Counted from the first letter of the stretch, positions 31,947-40,008 are shown. The stretch: 64,000 nucleotides of DNA from Streptomyces omiyaensis (GCF_014650895.1 NZ_BMVV01000008.1:186001-250000), one strand, 5' to 3'. Numbers and translations: made by a program. The notes: a model not told the origin generated them from the sequence alone.

Positions 31947-32732
31947 ATGAGCACCGAAGAGATCATCTGCCGCCGCCTCGTCGGCCGCACCGCCGTCATC
32001 ACCGGCGCCGGCAGCGGCATCGGCCTGGCCACCGCCCGCCGGCTCGCCTCCGAGGGCGCGCACGTCGTCTGCGGCGACATCGACGAGGAGGCGGGGAAGG
32101 CGGCGGCCGAGGAGGTCGGCGGCACCTTCGTCCAGGTCGACGTCACCGACCCGGAAGAGGTCGAGAACCTCTTCCGCGTCGCCTTCGACACCTACGGCTC
32201 CGTCGACATCGCCTTCAACAACGCCGGCATCTCCCCGCCCGACGACGACTCCATCCTGGAGACCGGCCTGGAGGCGTGGAAGCGCGTCCAGGACGTCAAC
32301 CTGACCTCCGTCTACCTCTGCTGCAAGGCCGCCCTGCCGTACATGCGGCGCCAGGGCAGGGGCTCCATCATCAACACCGCCTCCTTCGTGGCGATCATGG
32401 GCGCGGCGACCAGCCAGATCTCGTACACGGCCTCCAAGGGCGGCGTCCTGGCCATGTCCCGCGAGCTCGGCGTCCAGTTCGCCCGCGAGGGCATCCGGGT
32501 CAACGCGCTCTGCCCCGGACCGGTCAACACCCCGCTCCTGCGGGAGCTGTTCGCCAAGGACCCGGAGCGGGCCGCCCGCCGGCTCGTCCACATCCCCGTC
32601 GGCCGGTTCGCCGAGGCGGACGAGATCGCGGCGGCCGTCGCCTTCCTCGCGAGCGACGACTCGTCGTTCGTCAACGCCGCCGACTTCCTGGTCGACGGCG
32701 GCATCTCCGGCGCCTACGTGACCCCCCTCTAG
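31947..32732 (+). CDS. short-chain dehydrogenase/reductase
   Basis: 261-residue classical SDR. Residues 17-24 give the NAD(P) loop TGAGSGIG, then NNAGIS near 90, the catalytic Ser in IINTASF and YTASK near 157, and the C-terminal VDGGISG. Asp after the second strand (CGDIDE) suggests NAD(H) preference. It starts 5 bp after the aldehyde dehydrogenase stop, so it is in the same operon. In the pathway it could oxidise a gamma-glutamyl amino alcohol to the aldehyde. Confidence 0.92.
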   Translation: MSTEEIICRRLVGRTAVITGAGSGIGLATARRLASEGAHVVCGDIDEEAGKAAAEEVGGTFVQVDVTDPEEVENLFRVAFDTYGSVDIAFNNAGISPPDDDSILETGLEAWKRVQDVNLTSVYLCCKAALPYMRRQGRGSIINTASFVAIMGAATSQISYTASKGGVLAMSRELGVQFAREGIRVNALCPGPVNTPLLRELFAKDPERAARRLVHIPVGRFAEADEIAAAVAFLASDDSSFVNAADFLVDGGISGAYVTPL

Positions 32733-32745
32733 GAAGTCGAGGGAG

Positions 32746-33948
32746 TCAGAGGAAGGTCCGGCCCTCGCCCCGGTAGGTGGGGACCGTGTCCACCACACGG
32801 TCCCCCTCCACCAGGCACAGCGCGTCGAACCGCTCGCACAGCTCGCCGGCCTTCGCGTGCCGGAACCACACCTTGTCGCCGATCCGCAGGTCGTCGGCCG
32901 GCGAGCCGAGCAGCGGGGTCTGCACCTCGCCGGGACCCTCCTGCGGGTCGTACCGGAGCCCCTCCGGCAGGTACGGCACGGGCAGCCGGTCCCGCCCGGC
33001 CGCGCCGGACGCCGGATAGCCGCCGCCGAGCACCGTGACGACCCCGACGCCCGGCCGCCGCACCACCGGCTGGGCGAAGAGCGCCGCCGGCCTGCCGCTG
33101 AAGGACGAGTAGCCGTCGAAGAGCCGCGGCACGTAGAGCCCCGACCCCGCGGCGATCTCGGTGACGGCCGCCTCGGCGGCGGTGTGCTGCACGCTGCCGG
33201 TGCCGCCGCCGTTCACGAACTCCAGGTCCGGCGCCACCGCCCGCACGGCCGCGACCACCGCGGCCCGCCGCCCCGCCAGCTCCCGGCGGGCCGCCGCCTG
33301 CATCGCCCGCACCGCCCGCGACCGGAACGGCCGGCCGGCCACCGCGTCGCCCACGCCCGCCACGTGACCCTCGTACGCCATCAGGCCGACCAGCCGGAAC
33401 CCCGGCCGCCGCCCCACCGAGCGGGCCAGCTCCGCCAGCTGCCCGGGCGTCCGCAGCGGCGAGCGGAGCGCCCCGATCCGGACCCGGCCGCCCAGCAGCC
33501 GCAGCGCCGTGTCCATCTCCAGGCAGACCCGCACCTCCTCGGTGCCGCCGGCCCGGGCCGCGTCGATCAGCTCCAGCTGCGCCACGTCGTCCACCGTCAC
33601 CGTCACCGCCGCGGCGAGCTTCGGGTCCCGCGCCAGCTCCGCGAAGCCGGCCCGGTCGGCCGACGGGTAGGCGAGCAGCACGTCCTCGAAGCCGGCGCGC
33701 GCCAGCCACAGCGACTCGGCGAGCGTGAACGACATGATCCCGGCGAAGCCGTCCCGCGCCAGCACCCGCTCCAGCAGCGCCCGGCACCGCACCGACTTGC
33801 TGGCCACCCGGACGGGCTTCCCGCCCGCCCGGCGCACCAGATCGTCCGCGTTGGCGTCGAACGCCTCCAGATCGACGATCGCCAGCGGCGCGTCCAGGGC
33901 GGCGGTGGCCCGGTCGTACCGGGCCCGGTCGGCGGCACGGGGAGTCAT
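32746..33948 (-). CDS. amino acid deaminase/aldolase, alanine racemase-like fold
   Basis: 400-residue PLP enzyme of the fold-type III D-threonine aldolase/D-serine dehydratase-like group. The PLP lysine is in PVRVASKSVRCRA at about residues 46-58. The barrel continues through LLAYPSADRAG, VCLEMDTALRLLG and LMAYEGHVAGVGD, and a C-terminal beta domain contains FVNGGGTGSV and LGGGYPASG. ATG 33948 begins MTPRAADRARYD. It is convergent with the SDR gene, 13 bp apart. The exact reaction (aldol cleavage or dehydration of a D-hydroxyamino acid) is not set by sequence. Confidence 0.87.
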   Translation of the reverse strand: MTPRAADRARYDRATAALDAPLAIVDLEAFDANADDLVRRAGGKPVRVASKSVRCRALLERVLARDGFAGIMSFTLAESLWLARAGFEDVLLAYPSADRAGFAELARDPKLAAAVTVTVDDVAQLELIDAARAGGTEEVRVCLEMDTALRLLGGRVRIGALRSPLRTPGQLAELARSVGRRPGFRLVGLMAYEGHVAGVGDAVAGRPFRSRAVRAMQAAARRELAGRRAAVVAAVRAVAPDLEFVNGGGTGSVQHTAAEAAVTEIAAGSGLYVPRLFDGYSSFSGRPAALFAQPVVRRPGVGVVTVLGGGYPASGAAGRDRLPVPYLPEGLRYDPQEGPGEVQTPLLGSPADDLRIGDKVWFRHAKAGELCERFDALCLVEGDRVVDTVPTYRGEGRTFL

Positions 33949-34054
33949 GGCCCGAGCTTGCCAGACCGTCAGGGGGGTGGGTACCCCTGGGTTCCCGCGC
34001 CACCGGGAACAGCCCGTAAAGTGGCGGGCATTGTCGGCGGGAGCAGGGGGCGGG

Positions 34055-35593
34055 ATGACCAGCGAAGAGAACCCGCGCGCGCCCCGCGTCACCGAGACCC
34101 TCCCACCCCCCGCGGCCACCCCCGCGCCAGCGGCCCCCGCCGCCTCCCAGCCCCCCAGGAGCGGCCTCTCGGCCCTCACCACCGACCTCACCCCCCACCC
34201 CCCGCGTCCCACGGCCGCCCCCCTTCCGGCCCCGACCCCCCCGAGCCCGGCACCCCCGGCCCCGATCCCCTCGGCCCCGGCACCCCCGGAGCCCTCGGCT
34301 CCGGTGTCCTCGGCTCCGGCACCTCCGGCTCAGGCGCCCTCGTCCCCGGCACCTCCGGCTCAGGCGCCCTCGTCCCCGGCACCTCCGGCAGCACGCCCGA
34401 GGTCCGCGCCGCTCCCGCGGCCCGCCGCCGTCCCGCCCCGCCCCGCGGACCCCCCGCGGCCGGAACCCCGGACTCCCGCGCCCCGCACCTCCACGCCCGT
34501 CCCGGCCCCCCAGCCTCCGGCGGCCACCCCGACCGCCCCGCCCGCGCCCCGCGCCGCCGCCCCGCACGCGCCCGAGGTCTCCCCGCCGCGTCCGGCGGCC
34601 CCGGCCGCCCGGCCTCCGGGGGACGCCCCGCCGCACCCGTCCGCCGCGCCCGCCGCCCCCTCGGCGGCCGGGCCGCGCGGGGGCTTCGGCGCGTCCCGGG
34701 TGCCGGCGGCGCGGAGCGGGGAGCCGGCGGCGGCTCCCGTCGAGACGACCACGCGGCTGCGGCCCGTACGGGTGCCCGCGTACGGGCCGGTCGAGACGCC
34801 GGTCGAGACGACGACACGGCTGCGGCCGATACGGGAGCGGCGGCGGGGCAGGGGCCTGGCCGCCGGCGCCTGCGTCGTGCTCGGCCTGGGGCTCATCGGC
34901 GGCGCCCTCGCCGGGGTGTGGCTGGCCGCGTCCGGCGCGGGGAGCCCCGCGGAACCCGCCGGGTACGCCGTCGCCAAGGAGCTGTGGCACAACGCGCCCG
35001 TCGACACCCTCTTCCCCCGCACCCTCACCGCGCCCCAGGCCGGTCCCGGCCCCTCCGCCCGCACCTGGACCCGGGTCGTCGTCGCACCGGACGCCCCCTG
35101 CGGCCCCTCCTCCGTCGCCCCCCGGCTGCTCGCCGCGGTGCACCCGCTCGGCTGCGAGCGGGTGCTGCGCGCCACCTACACCGACGCCACCGCCAGCAGC
35201 GTGCTCACCGTCGGCCTCGTCTTCACCCGCGCCGAGGCCACCGCCCAGCGGGCCCTCGGCGGCCGCGGGCTCGCCGCCCGCCTCGGCCAGGACGTGCCGC
35301 CCGCGCTCTCCGGCGCCGGCACCGTCGCCGCCGGTTTCGGCCCGGCCCAGCGCGCCGCCTGGTGGGCGACCGCCCCCACCGACCTGCCCGTCGTGGTCAC
35401 CGCCGTCTCCGGCTTCGCCGACGGCCGCGCCGCCGGCCGCGCGGTCCCGGCCGACCAGGCGATGAAGAAGGGCCGCACGGACGCCGTGGCCCAGTCCGGC
35501 CTGGGCCACGAGGCCCTCGGCATCGCCGAGCGGCTGGAGAAGCAGCTCCGCACCACCGCCCTGGCCGCGGCGAAGGAAGAGGAGGAGCGGTGA
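34055..35593 (+). CDS. proline-rich single-span membrane protein
   Basis: 512 residues. The first about 215 are very rich in Pro, Ala and Ser and include a duplicated APPAQAPSSP unit. Two copies of an ETTTRLRP motif (residues about 232 and 248) precede an RRRGRG cluster and one membrane helix (CVVLGLGLIGGALAGVWLAA). The remaining about 220 residues lie outside the membrane, with cysteines in VAPDAPCGPSS and HPLGCERVL that could form a disulfide. ATG 34055 follows GGGGGCGGG. The stop overlaps the start of the protease gene (GTGA). No named family; coupling suggests a partner or substrate of the protease. Confidence 0.8.
   Translation: MTSEENPRAPRVTETLPPPAATPAPAAPAASQPPRSGLSALTTDLTPHPPRPTAAPLPAPTPPSPAPPAPIPSAPAPPEPSAPVSSAPAPPAQAPSSPAPPAQAPSSPAPPAARPRSAPLPRPAAVPPRPADPPRPEPRTPAPRTSTPVPAPQPPAATPTAPPAPRAAAPHAPEVSPPRPAAPAARPPGDAPPHPSAAPAAPSAAGPRGGFGASRVPAARSGEPAAAPVETTTRLRPVRVPAYGPVETPVETTTRLRPIRERRRGRGLAAGACVVLGLGLIGGALAGVWLAASGAGSPAEPAGYAVAKELWHNAPVDTLFPRTLTAPQAGPGPSARTWTRVVVAPDAPCGPSSVAPRLLAAVHPLGCERVLRATYTDATASSVLTVGLVFTRAEATAQRALGGRGLAARLGQDVPPALSGAGTVAAGFGPAQRAAWWATAPTDLPVVVTAVSGFADGRAAGRAVPADQAMKKGRTDAVAQSGLGHEALGIAERLEKQLRTTALAAAKEEEER
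34321..34390 (+). repeat. perfect 30-bp tandem duplication in the proline-rich gene
   Basis: Bases 34321-34350 and 34351-34380 are identical and a third copy begins at 34381. The unit is ten codons, so length changes would stay in frame. Confidence 0.9.
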
Positions 35594-36816
35594 CCCGCCC
35601 CCGTACCCGCGTCCGCACCCGCTCCGGCACCACCCGCCCGCGTGTCGGCGTCCGCGCCGCGGCGACCGCGCCCGCCGCCGTCCTGCTCGCCGCCGTCTGC
35701 TCCGTGCTCCCCGCCGCCGCGCCCGCGCACGCCGACGCCATCCGCGACCGCCAGTGGGGGCACGAGACCCTCCGTACGGACGAGGCGTGGCGCACCACGA
35801 AGGGCGAGGGGATCACCGTCGCCGTCCTCGACACCGGGGTCGACGCAGGCCACCCCGACCTCGCCGGCTCCGTCCTGCCGGGCAAGGACCTCATCGGCTT
35901 CGGGGCGGCCGAGGGCGACGAGCACTGGGCCAAGCACGGCACCGCGATGGCCGGCATCATCGCCGGCCACGGCCACGGCTGGGCGGACGCCGCCGGCGTC
36001 CTCGGCATCGCCCCCGGCGCCCGGATCCTGCCCGTGCGGGTCATCCTCGAAAGCAAGGACAAGGCACGGGAGAAGGCCCGGAAGACCCGCGGCACCGCCC
36101 TCGCCCAGGGCATCCGCTGGGCCGCCGACAACGGCGCCGACGTCATCAACCTCTCCCTCGGCGACGACTCCGAGTCCGCCCACCCCGACCCCGGCGAGGA
36201 CGCCGCCGTCCAGTACGCCCTCGCCAAGGGCGTCTCCGTCGTCGCCTCCGCCGGCAACGGCGGCCAGAAGGGCGACCGCATCTCCTACCCGGCCGCCTAC
36301 CCCGGCGTCATCGCGGTCACCGCCGTCGACCGCTACGGCACCCGCGCCTCCTTCTCGACCCGCCGCTGGTACGCCACCGTCAGCGCCCCCGGCGTCGACA
36401 TCGTCATCGCCGACCCCGACCGCAAGTACTACGAGGGCTGGGGCACCAGCGCCGCCGCCGCCTTCGTCTCCGCCTCCGTCGCGCTCGTCCGCTCCGCCCA
36501 CCCCGACCTGACCCCCGCCCAGGTGAAGAGGCTCCTCGTCGACACCGCCCGGAACCGGCCCGAGGGCGGCCGCAGCGACGCCAAGGGCTACGGCACCGTC
36601 GACCCGGCCGCGGCCATCGAGGCGGGCGCGGCCCTGAAGGCCGGCGACCCGAAGAACGCCACCGCCGGCCACCGGGGCCAGTACTTCGGCCCCGGCCCGC
36701 TCCCGGCCGCCGAGGAGAGCGGCGCCCCCGGGCTCCTGGCCCCGCTCGCCGGCGGCCTCGGCGTCCTCCTGCTGCTGACCGCCTTCGTCCTGCGCCGGAC
36801 CGGCCGCGCCCGCTGA
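35590..36816 (+). CDS. mycosin-like S8 subtilisin protease, membrane anchored
   Basis: 408 residues. A basic N-terminus and hydrophobic stretch ending APAHADA form the signal peptide. The catalytic triad is Asp81 (VAVLDTGVD), His116 (KHGTAMAGI) and Ser287 (WGTSAAAA), with the oxyanion Asn in VASAGNGG. A C-terminal helix (LAGGLGVLLLLTAFVLRR) anchors it with the protease outside. This layout matches mycosins of type VII secretion and related actinobacterial proteases, but no ESX genes are in the window. The gene overlaps the proline-rich gene by 4 bp. Confidence 0.9.
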   Translation: MTRPRTRVRTRSGTTRPRVGVRAAATAPAAVLLAAVCSVLPAAAPAHADAIRDRQWGHETLRTDEAWRTTKGEGITVAVLDTGVDAGHPDLAGSVLPGKDLIGFGAAEGDEHWAKHGTAMAGIIAGHGHGWADAAGVLGIAPGARILPVRVILESKDKAREKARKTRGTALAQGIRWAADNGADVINLSLGDDSESAHPDPGEDAAVQYALAKGVSVVASAGNGGQKGDRISYPAAYPGVIAVTAVDRYGTRASFSTRRWYATVSAPGVDIVIADPDRKYYEGWGTSAAAAFVSASVALVRSAHPDLTPAQVKRLLVDTARNRPEGGRSDAKGYGTVDPAAAIEAGAALKAGDPKNATAGHRGQYFGPGPLPAAEESGAPGLLAPLAGGLGVLLLLTAFVLRRTGRAR

Positions 36817-36872
36817 CGGCCCCCTCCACCAGGTGCTCGCCGCCCTCGTCCTGCGCCGGACCGGCCGCGCCC
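36785..36872. repeat. chimeric microduplication after the protease gene
   Basis: 36846-36872 repeats exactly the 27 bp at 36785-36811 (3' end of the protease gene). Directly before it, 36820-36849 matches 37265-37294 inside the sseB-like gene in 29 of 30 bases. The intergenic piece is thus a junction of two neighbouring coding sequences. Confidence 0.85.
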
Positions 36873-36926
36873 TCCGGCGGCCCGGCTGCCGGAGGCCCGG
36901 CCGCCGGAGGCCGGGGTCCGGCCGGT

Positions 36927-36932
36927 TAGGCT
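36927..36932 (+). promoter_or_regulatory. -10 box of the sseB-like gene
   Basis: TAGGCT ends 6 nt before GTG 36939, predicting a leaderless transcript. Confidence 0.55.
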
Positions 36933-36938
36933 CGGGGC

Positions 36939-37673
36939 GTGGAGCTCAAGAACATCCCGGACCCCGGTTTCTCCGACGACGACGGCACCGCCGACCCGGC
37001 GCTCGCCGCGGCCCTCGCGGCCTGGACGGAGGACAGAAGCGCACACGGCCCCGTCCTGGAGGCGCTGCGCGGCGCCCGGCTCCTGGTGCCCGTCGTCGCC
37101 GTCCTCGGCGAGGTGGAGACCGACCCGGTGACGGGGCTCAAGCAGGAGAAGACCAGCGACATGGCGGTGCCGACGCTGACCGCCGGCGACCGGCGCGGCC
37201 TGCCCGCCTTCACCTCGACCGCCTCGCTCGCCCTCTGGGACCCGGCCGCCCGGCCCGTCGCCGTCCCCCTCCACCAGGCGCTCGCCGCCCTCGTGCACGA
37301 GAAGGCCGACACCCTGGTCCTCGACATGGCGGGCCCGGTGCCGTACCAGGTGAGCGGCTCCGCCCTGCTGGCCCTCGCCGAGGGCCGCACCAGCACCGAC
37401 CCGCTCGACGACCCGGCCGTCCGGGACGCGGTCCGGGCCGCGGTCGCCGCCGAGCCCGCCGTCCTCCGCGCCCACCTCGGCCCGGGCAGCGCCGACGGCA
37501 CCCTGGCCCTGGTCCTCGCCGGGGACGCGGACCCCGCGGAGGCCGCCGGGCGCGTGGCCCGCGCCCTGGCCGCCGACGAAACGCTGAGGGCCCGCCTGGT
37601 GCGGGGCCTCGACCTGGCGCTGCTGCCGGCCGGTGCCACGCCTCCGGGCGAGCCCTTCTACGTGAGGAACTGA
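36939..37673 (+). CDS. SseB-family protein
   Basis: 244-residue protein of the SseB N-terminal domain family, common in actinobacteria and without a settled function. The domain runs from about residue 20 to 130 and includes LLVPVVAVLGEVE, EKTSDMAVPTL, LPAFTSTASLALWD and LVLDMAGPVPYQVSG. No signal peptide. The GTG start has a -10 box at leaderless distance and no Shine-Dalgarno. It is convergent with the DUF1844 gene, 10 bp apart. Confidence 0.85.
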   Translation: MELKNIPDPGFSDDDGTADPALAAALAAWTEDRSAHGPVLEALRGARLLVPVVAVLGEVETDPVTGLKQEKTSDMAVPTLTAGDRRGLPAFTSTASLALWDPAARPVAVPLHQALAALVHEKADTLVLDMAGPVPYQVSGSALLALAEGRTSTDPLDDPAVRDAVRAAVAAEPAVLRAHLGPGSADGTLALVLAGDADPAEAAGRVARALAADETLRARLVRGLDLALLPAGATPPGEPFYVRN

Positions 37674-37683
37674 GCTCCGGGGC

Positions 37684-38073
37684 CTAGCCGTAGACGGGGC
37701 CCGTGTACTTCTCGCCCGGGCCCTTGCCCGGCTCGTCCGGGACGATCGACGCCTCGCGGAAGGCGAGCTGGAGCGACTTCAGGCCGTCCCGCAGCGGGGA
37801 GGCGTGGAAGGACGAGATCTCCGTCGTGCTCGCGTCGAGGAGGCCCGCGAGGGCGTGGATCAGCTTGCGCGCCTCGTCGAGGTCCTTGTGCTCGTCGCCC
37901 TCCTCGGTGAGGCCGAGCTTGACCGCGGCGGCGCTCATCAGGTTGACGGCGACGGTCACGATCACCTCGACCGCCGGGACCTCCGCGATGTCGCGGGCCA
38001 TGGCCTCGAAGTCGGGGTTGTCGGCCGAGGTGCCGGGGGCGTTCGTGGACTCGTTCTGGGGGGTCTCGCTCAT
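37684..38073 (-). CDS. DUF1844 domain protein
   Basis: 129 residues, small and acidic, with the conserved core from DFEAMARDIAEVP through VNLMSAAAVKLGL and LDEARKLIHALAGLLD. No signal peptide; one weakly hydrophobic helix. It is divergent from the infC operon, a position conserved in Streptomyces. The function is unknown. Confidence 0.88.
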   Translation of the reverse strand: MSETPQNESTNAPGTSADNPDFEAMARDIAEVPAVEVIVTVAVNLMSAAAVKLGLTEEGDEHKDLDEARKLIHALAGLLDASTTEISSFHASPLRDGLKSLQLAFREASIVPDEPGKGPGEKYTGPVYG

Positions 38074-38099
38074 GCCCCACACGATATGCGGGCGGGCGG

Positions 38100-38129
38100 T
38101 TCGCGCCGACCGCCGGGTCCTGCTAACCT
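38100..38129 (+). promoter_or_regulatory. likely infC operon promoter
   Basis: TTCGCG 38100-38105 and TAACCT 38124-38129, spacer 18 bp. Transcription would start near 38136, giving a leader of about 290 nt. Confidence 0.45.
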
Positions 38130-38135
38130 TGTGTA

Positions 38136-38427
38136 ACGACCGGCCGGACACATGTGTGCCCGGCCCACAAGTGGAGGCTCCGATCTCCCACCTGACCGCC
38201 CTCACGGGCGGCGGGTCACCGGTCAGGTGGCGCCCATCGTTCCGTACGGACGATGGAGCCGCCCGATGCGCGCCCCGCGGTTGACCGTGGTGGTGCTCCG
38301 GTTTGCGTTGGAGCCCCGCCTGTGTCCCGTCGGGGCATTTTTTGTGTACCCGCTCGGTTGGTCTCAGTGATTTGACGTGACGTGCCCGTCCGCCAAGGCG
38401 GTCGCGTGGTGCTACCGAGGAGGATCC
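38136..38427 (+). ncRNA. structured 5' leader of infC-rpmI-rplT
   Basis: Three nested structures lie between the promoter and the start codon: arms CCACCTGACC 38188-38197 and GGTCAGGTGG 38221-38230 enclosing CGCCC/GGGCG; arms CCATCGT 38234-38240 and ACGATGG 38250-38256 plus CCG/CGG; and the terminator at 38313-38343. The layout suggests control by attenuation, as for other L20/IF3 operons. A 72-codon open frame (38152-38370) crosses all of these and is probably chance. Confidence 0.65.
38313..38343 (+). terminator. intrinsic terminator inside the infC leader
   Basis: GCCCCG 38313-38318 pairs with CGGGGC 38331-38336, followed by ATTTTTT (six T at 38338-38343). It is the only strong U-tract terminator in this operon and lies 84 bp before the infC start. 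Confidence 0.8.
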
Positions 38428-39078
38428 ATCAGCGCCGAGCCCCGCATCAACGAGCGGATTCGCGTTCCCGAGGTGCGTCTTGTCGGCCCCAGCGGCGAGC
38501 AGGTGGGCATCGTCCCCCTTGCCAAGGCCCTGGAGCTCGCGCAGGAGTACGACCTCGATCTTGTCGAGGTCGCGGCGAACGCCCGTCCGCCCGTGTGCAA
38601 GCTCATGGACTACGGGAAGTTCAAGTACGAGTCGGCCATGAAGGCCCGTGAGGCGCGCAAGAACCAGGCGCACACGGTCATCAAGGAGATGAAGCTCCGG
38701 CCGAAGATCGACCCGCACGACTACGACACCAAGAAGGGCCACGTCGTCCGCTTCCTCAAGCAGGGCGACAAGGTCAAGATCACGATCATGTTCCGTGGTC
38801 GTGAGCAGTCCCGGCCCGAGCTCGGTTACCGCCTCCTGCAGCGCCTCGCCGAGGACGTCCAGGAGCTGGGCTTCATCGAGTCCAACCCGAAGCAGGACGG
38901 CCGGAACATGATCATGGTTCTGGGTCCGCACAAGAAGAAGACCGAGGCCATGGCCGAGGCGCGCGAGGCCCAGGCCGCGCGCAAGGCGGAGCGCCAGGGC
39001 CTCGCGCCCGAGGCGGCTCCGGCGGCCGATGCCGAGGAGGCTTCGGCCGACACGTCGGCCGAGAACGCCGAGGCGTGA
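38428..39078 (+). CDS. infC: translation initiation factor IF-3, AUC start
   Basis: 216 residues. IF-3 binds the 30S subunit, keeps subunits apart and rejects wrong start codons. The N-domain ([39 protein letters not shown]) and C-domain ([30 protein letters not shown]) are complete; the tail after about 180 is an Ala/Glu-rich extension. I place the start at ATC 38428, giving [17 protein letters not shown] ends 4 nt before it. No ATG or GTG lies at the right place; GTG 38377 would add 17 alien residues through the ribosome site. Rare start codons are typical of infC and allow self-control. Confidence 0.88.
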   Translation: MSAEPRINERIRVPEVRLVGPSGEQVGIVPLAKALELAQEYDLDLVEVAANARPPVCKLMDYGKFKYESAMKAREARKNQAHTVIKEMKLRPKIDPHDYDTKKGHVVRFLKQGDKVKITIMFRGREQSRPELGYRLLQRLAEDVQELGFIESNPKQDGRNMIMVLGPHKKKTEAMAEAREAQAARKAERQGLAPEAAPAADAEEASADTSAENAEA

Positions 39079-39083
39079 TCCGC

Positions 39084-39108
39084 GGGGGCTGCCCCGGTGG
39101 CAGCCCCC
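39084..39108 (+). terminator. hairpin between infC and rpmI
   Basis: GGGGGCTGCC 39084-39093 pairs with GGCAGCCCCC 39099-39108. No T-tract follows, so partial termination or an RNA-processing site is more likely than a full stop. Confidence 0.55.
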
Positions 39109-39203
39109 GGGTCCCGCCCGGTACCACCAATCGAAGAATTGACGCTCCCGGTTCTCCGGTGCCCGCATCGGGGGAGCGCCACTGACGAGGAGATAACGGC
39201 GCT

Positions 39204-39398
39204 ATGCCGAAGAACAAGACGCACTCCGGTGCCAAGAAGCGCTTCAAGGTCACCGGCTCCGGCAAGATCCTGCGCGAGCGCGCCGGCAAGCGCCACCTGC
39301 TCGAGCACAAGTCGTCCAAGCTGACGCGTCGCCTCACCGGCAACGCCGAGATGGCCCCGGGTGACGCCGCCAAGATCAAGAAGATGCTGGGCATCTGA
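39204..39398 (+). CDS. rpmI: 50S ribosomal protein L35
   Basis: 64 residues with the family opening [20 protein letters not shown] and the basic [22 protein letters not shown] precedes the ATG. It is the middle gene of infC-rpmI-rplT. Confidence 0.97.
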   Translation: MPKNKTHSGAKKRFKVTGSGKILRERAGKRHLLEHKSSKLTRRLTGNAEMAPGDAAKIKKMLGI

Positions 39399-39504
39399 GC
39401 TTGATCTCCCGCCCTCGGCCGACGAGGGCATCCGGCCAAGACCGGGACCCATCCGTTTTCCGGGTCGTGTGAACACACCACGGCCCCGCTACAAGGAGTA
39501 AGAA

Positions 39505-39891
39505 GTGGCACGCGTCAAGCGGGCAGTCAACGCCCACAAGAAGCGCCGGGCGATCCTCGAGGCGGCCTCCGGCTACCGCGGTCAGCGTTCGCGCCTGTAC
39601 CGCAAGGCCAAGGAGCAGGTCACCCACTCGCTGGTCTACAACTACAACGACCGCAAGAAGCGCAAGGGCGACTTCCGTCAGCTGTGGATCCAGCGCATCA
39701 ACGCCGCTGCCCGCCAGAACGGCATGACGTACAACCGCCTCATCCAGGGTCTGAAGGCCGCCAACATCGAGGTGGACCGCAAGATCCTCGCCGAGCTGGC
39801 CGTCAACGACATCAACGCGTTCGCCGCGCTGGTCGAGGTCGCGCAGAAGGCCCTCCCGGCCGACGTCAACGCCCCGAAGGCCGCCGCCTGA
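39505..39891 (+). CDS. rplT: 50S ribosomal protein L20
   Basis: 128 residues, very basic. [36 protein letters not shown] and [21 protein letters not shown] are all characteristic. GTG 39505 follows AAGGAG. L20 is needed early in 50S assembly and in other bacteria represses this operon by binding the leader. A 14-bp hairpin follows. Confidence 0.97.
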   Translation: MARVKRAVNAHKKRRAILEAASGYRGQRSRLYRKAKEQVTHSLVYNYNDRKKRKGDFRQLWIQRINAAARQNGMTYNRLIQGLKAANIEVDRKILAELAVNDINAFAALVEVAQKALPADVNAPKAAA

Positions 39892-39915
39892 TCTTCCAGG
39901 CCGCAGTGCTTCTGC

Positions 39916-39948
39916 CCGGACCCGCAGGCCTCGCGCCTGCGGGTCCGG
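39916..39948 (+). terminator. terminator after rplT
   Basis: 14-bp perfect arms, 39916-39929 and 39935-39948 (CCGGACCCGCAGGC), with a 5-nt loop. No T-tract. Confidence 0.75.
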
Positions 39949-40008
39949 CGCGTTGACCGCCCCTTTCACGGCAACCCCGACGAGACCGAGACTGAGAGCC
40001 GCAGGCAC

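Noticed and set aside
34055..36816. Type VII secretion locus
   Set aside because: Only a mycosin-like protease is present; no EccB-EccE, EccC ATPase or WXG100 gene is in the window.
38152..38370. 72-codon open frame in the infC leader as a leader peptide
   Set aside because: It crosses two long hairpins and the terminator and has no ribosome site. No run of regulatory codons is evident. Left as a weak possibility only.
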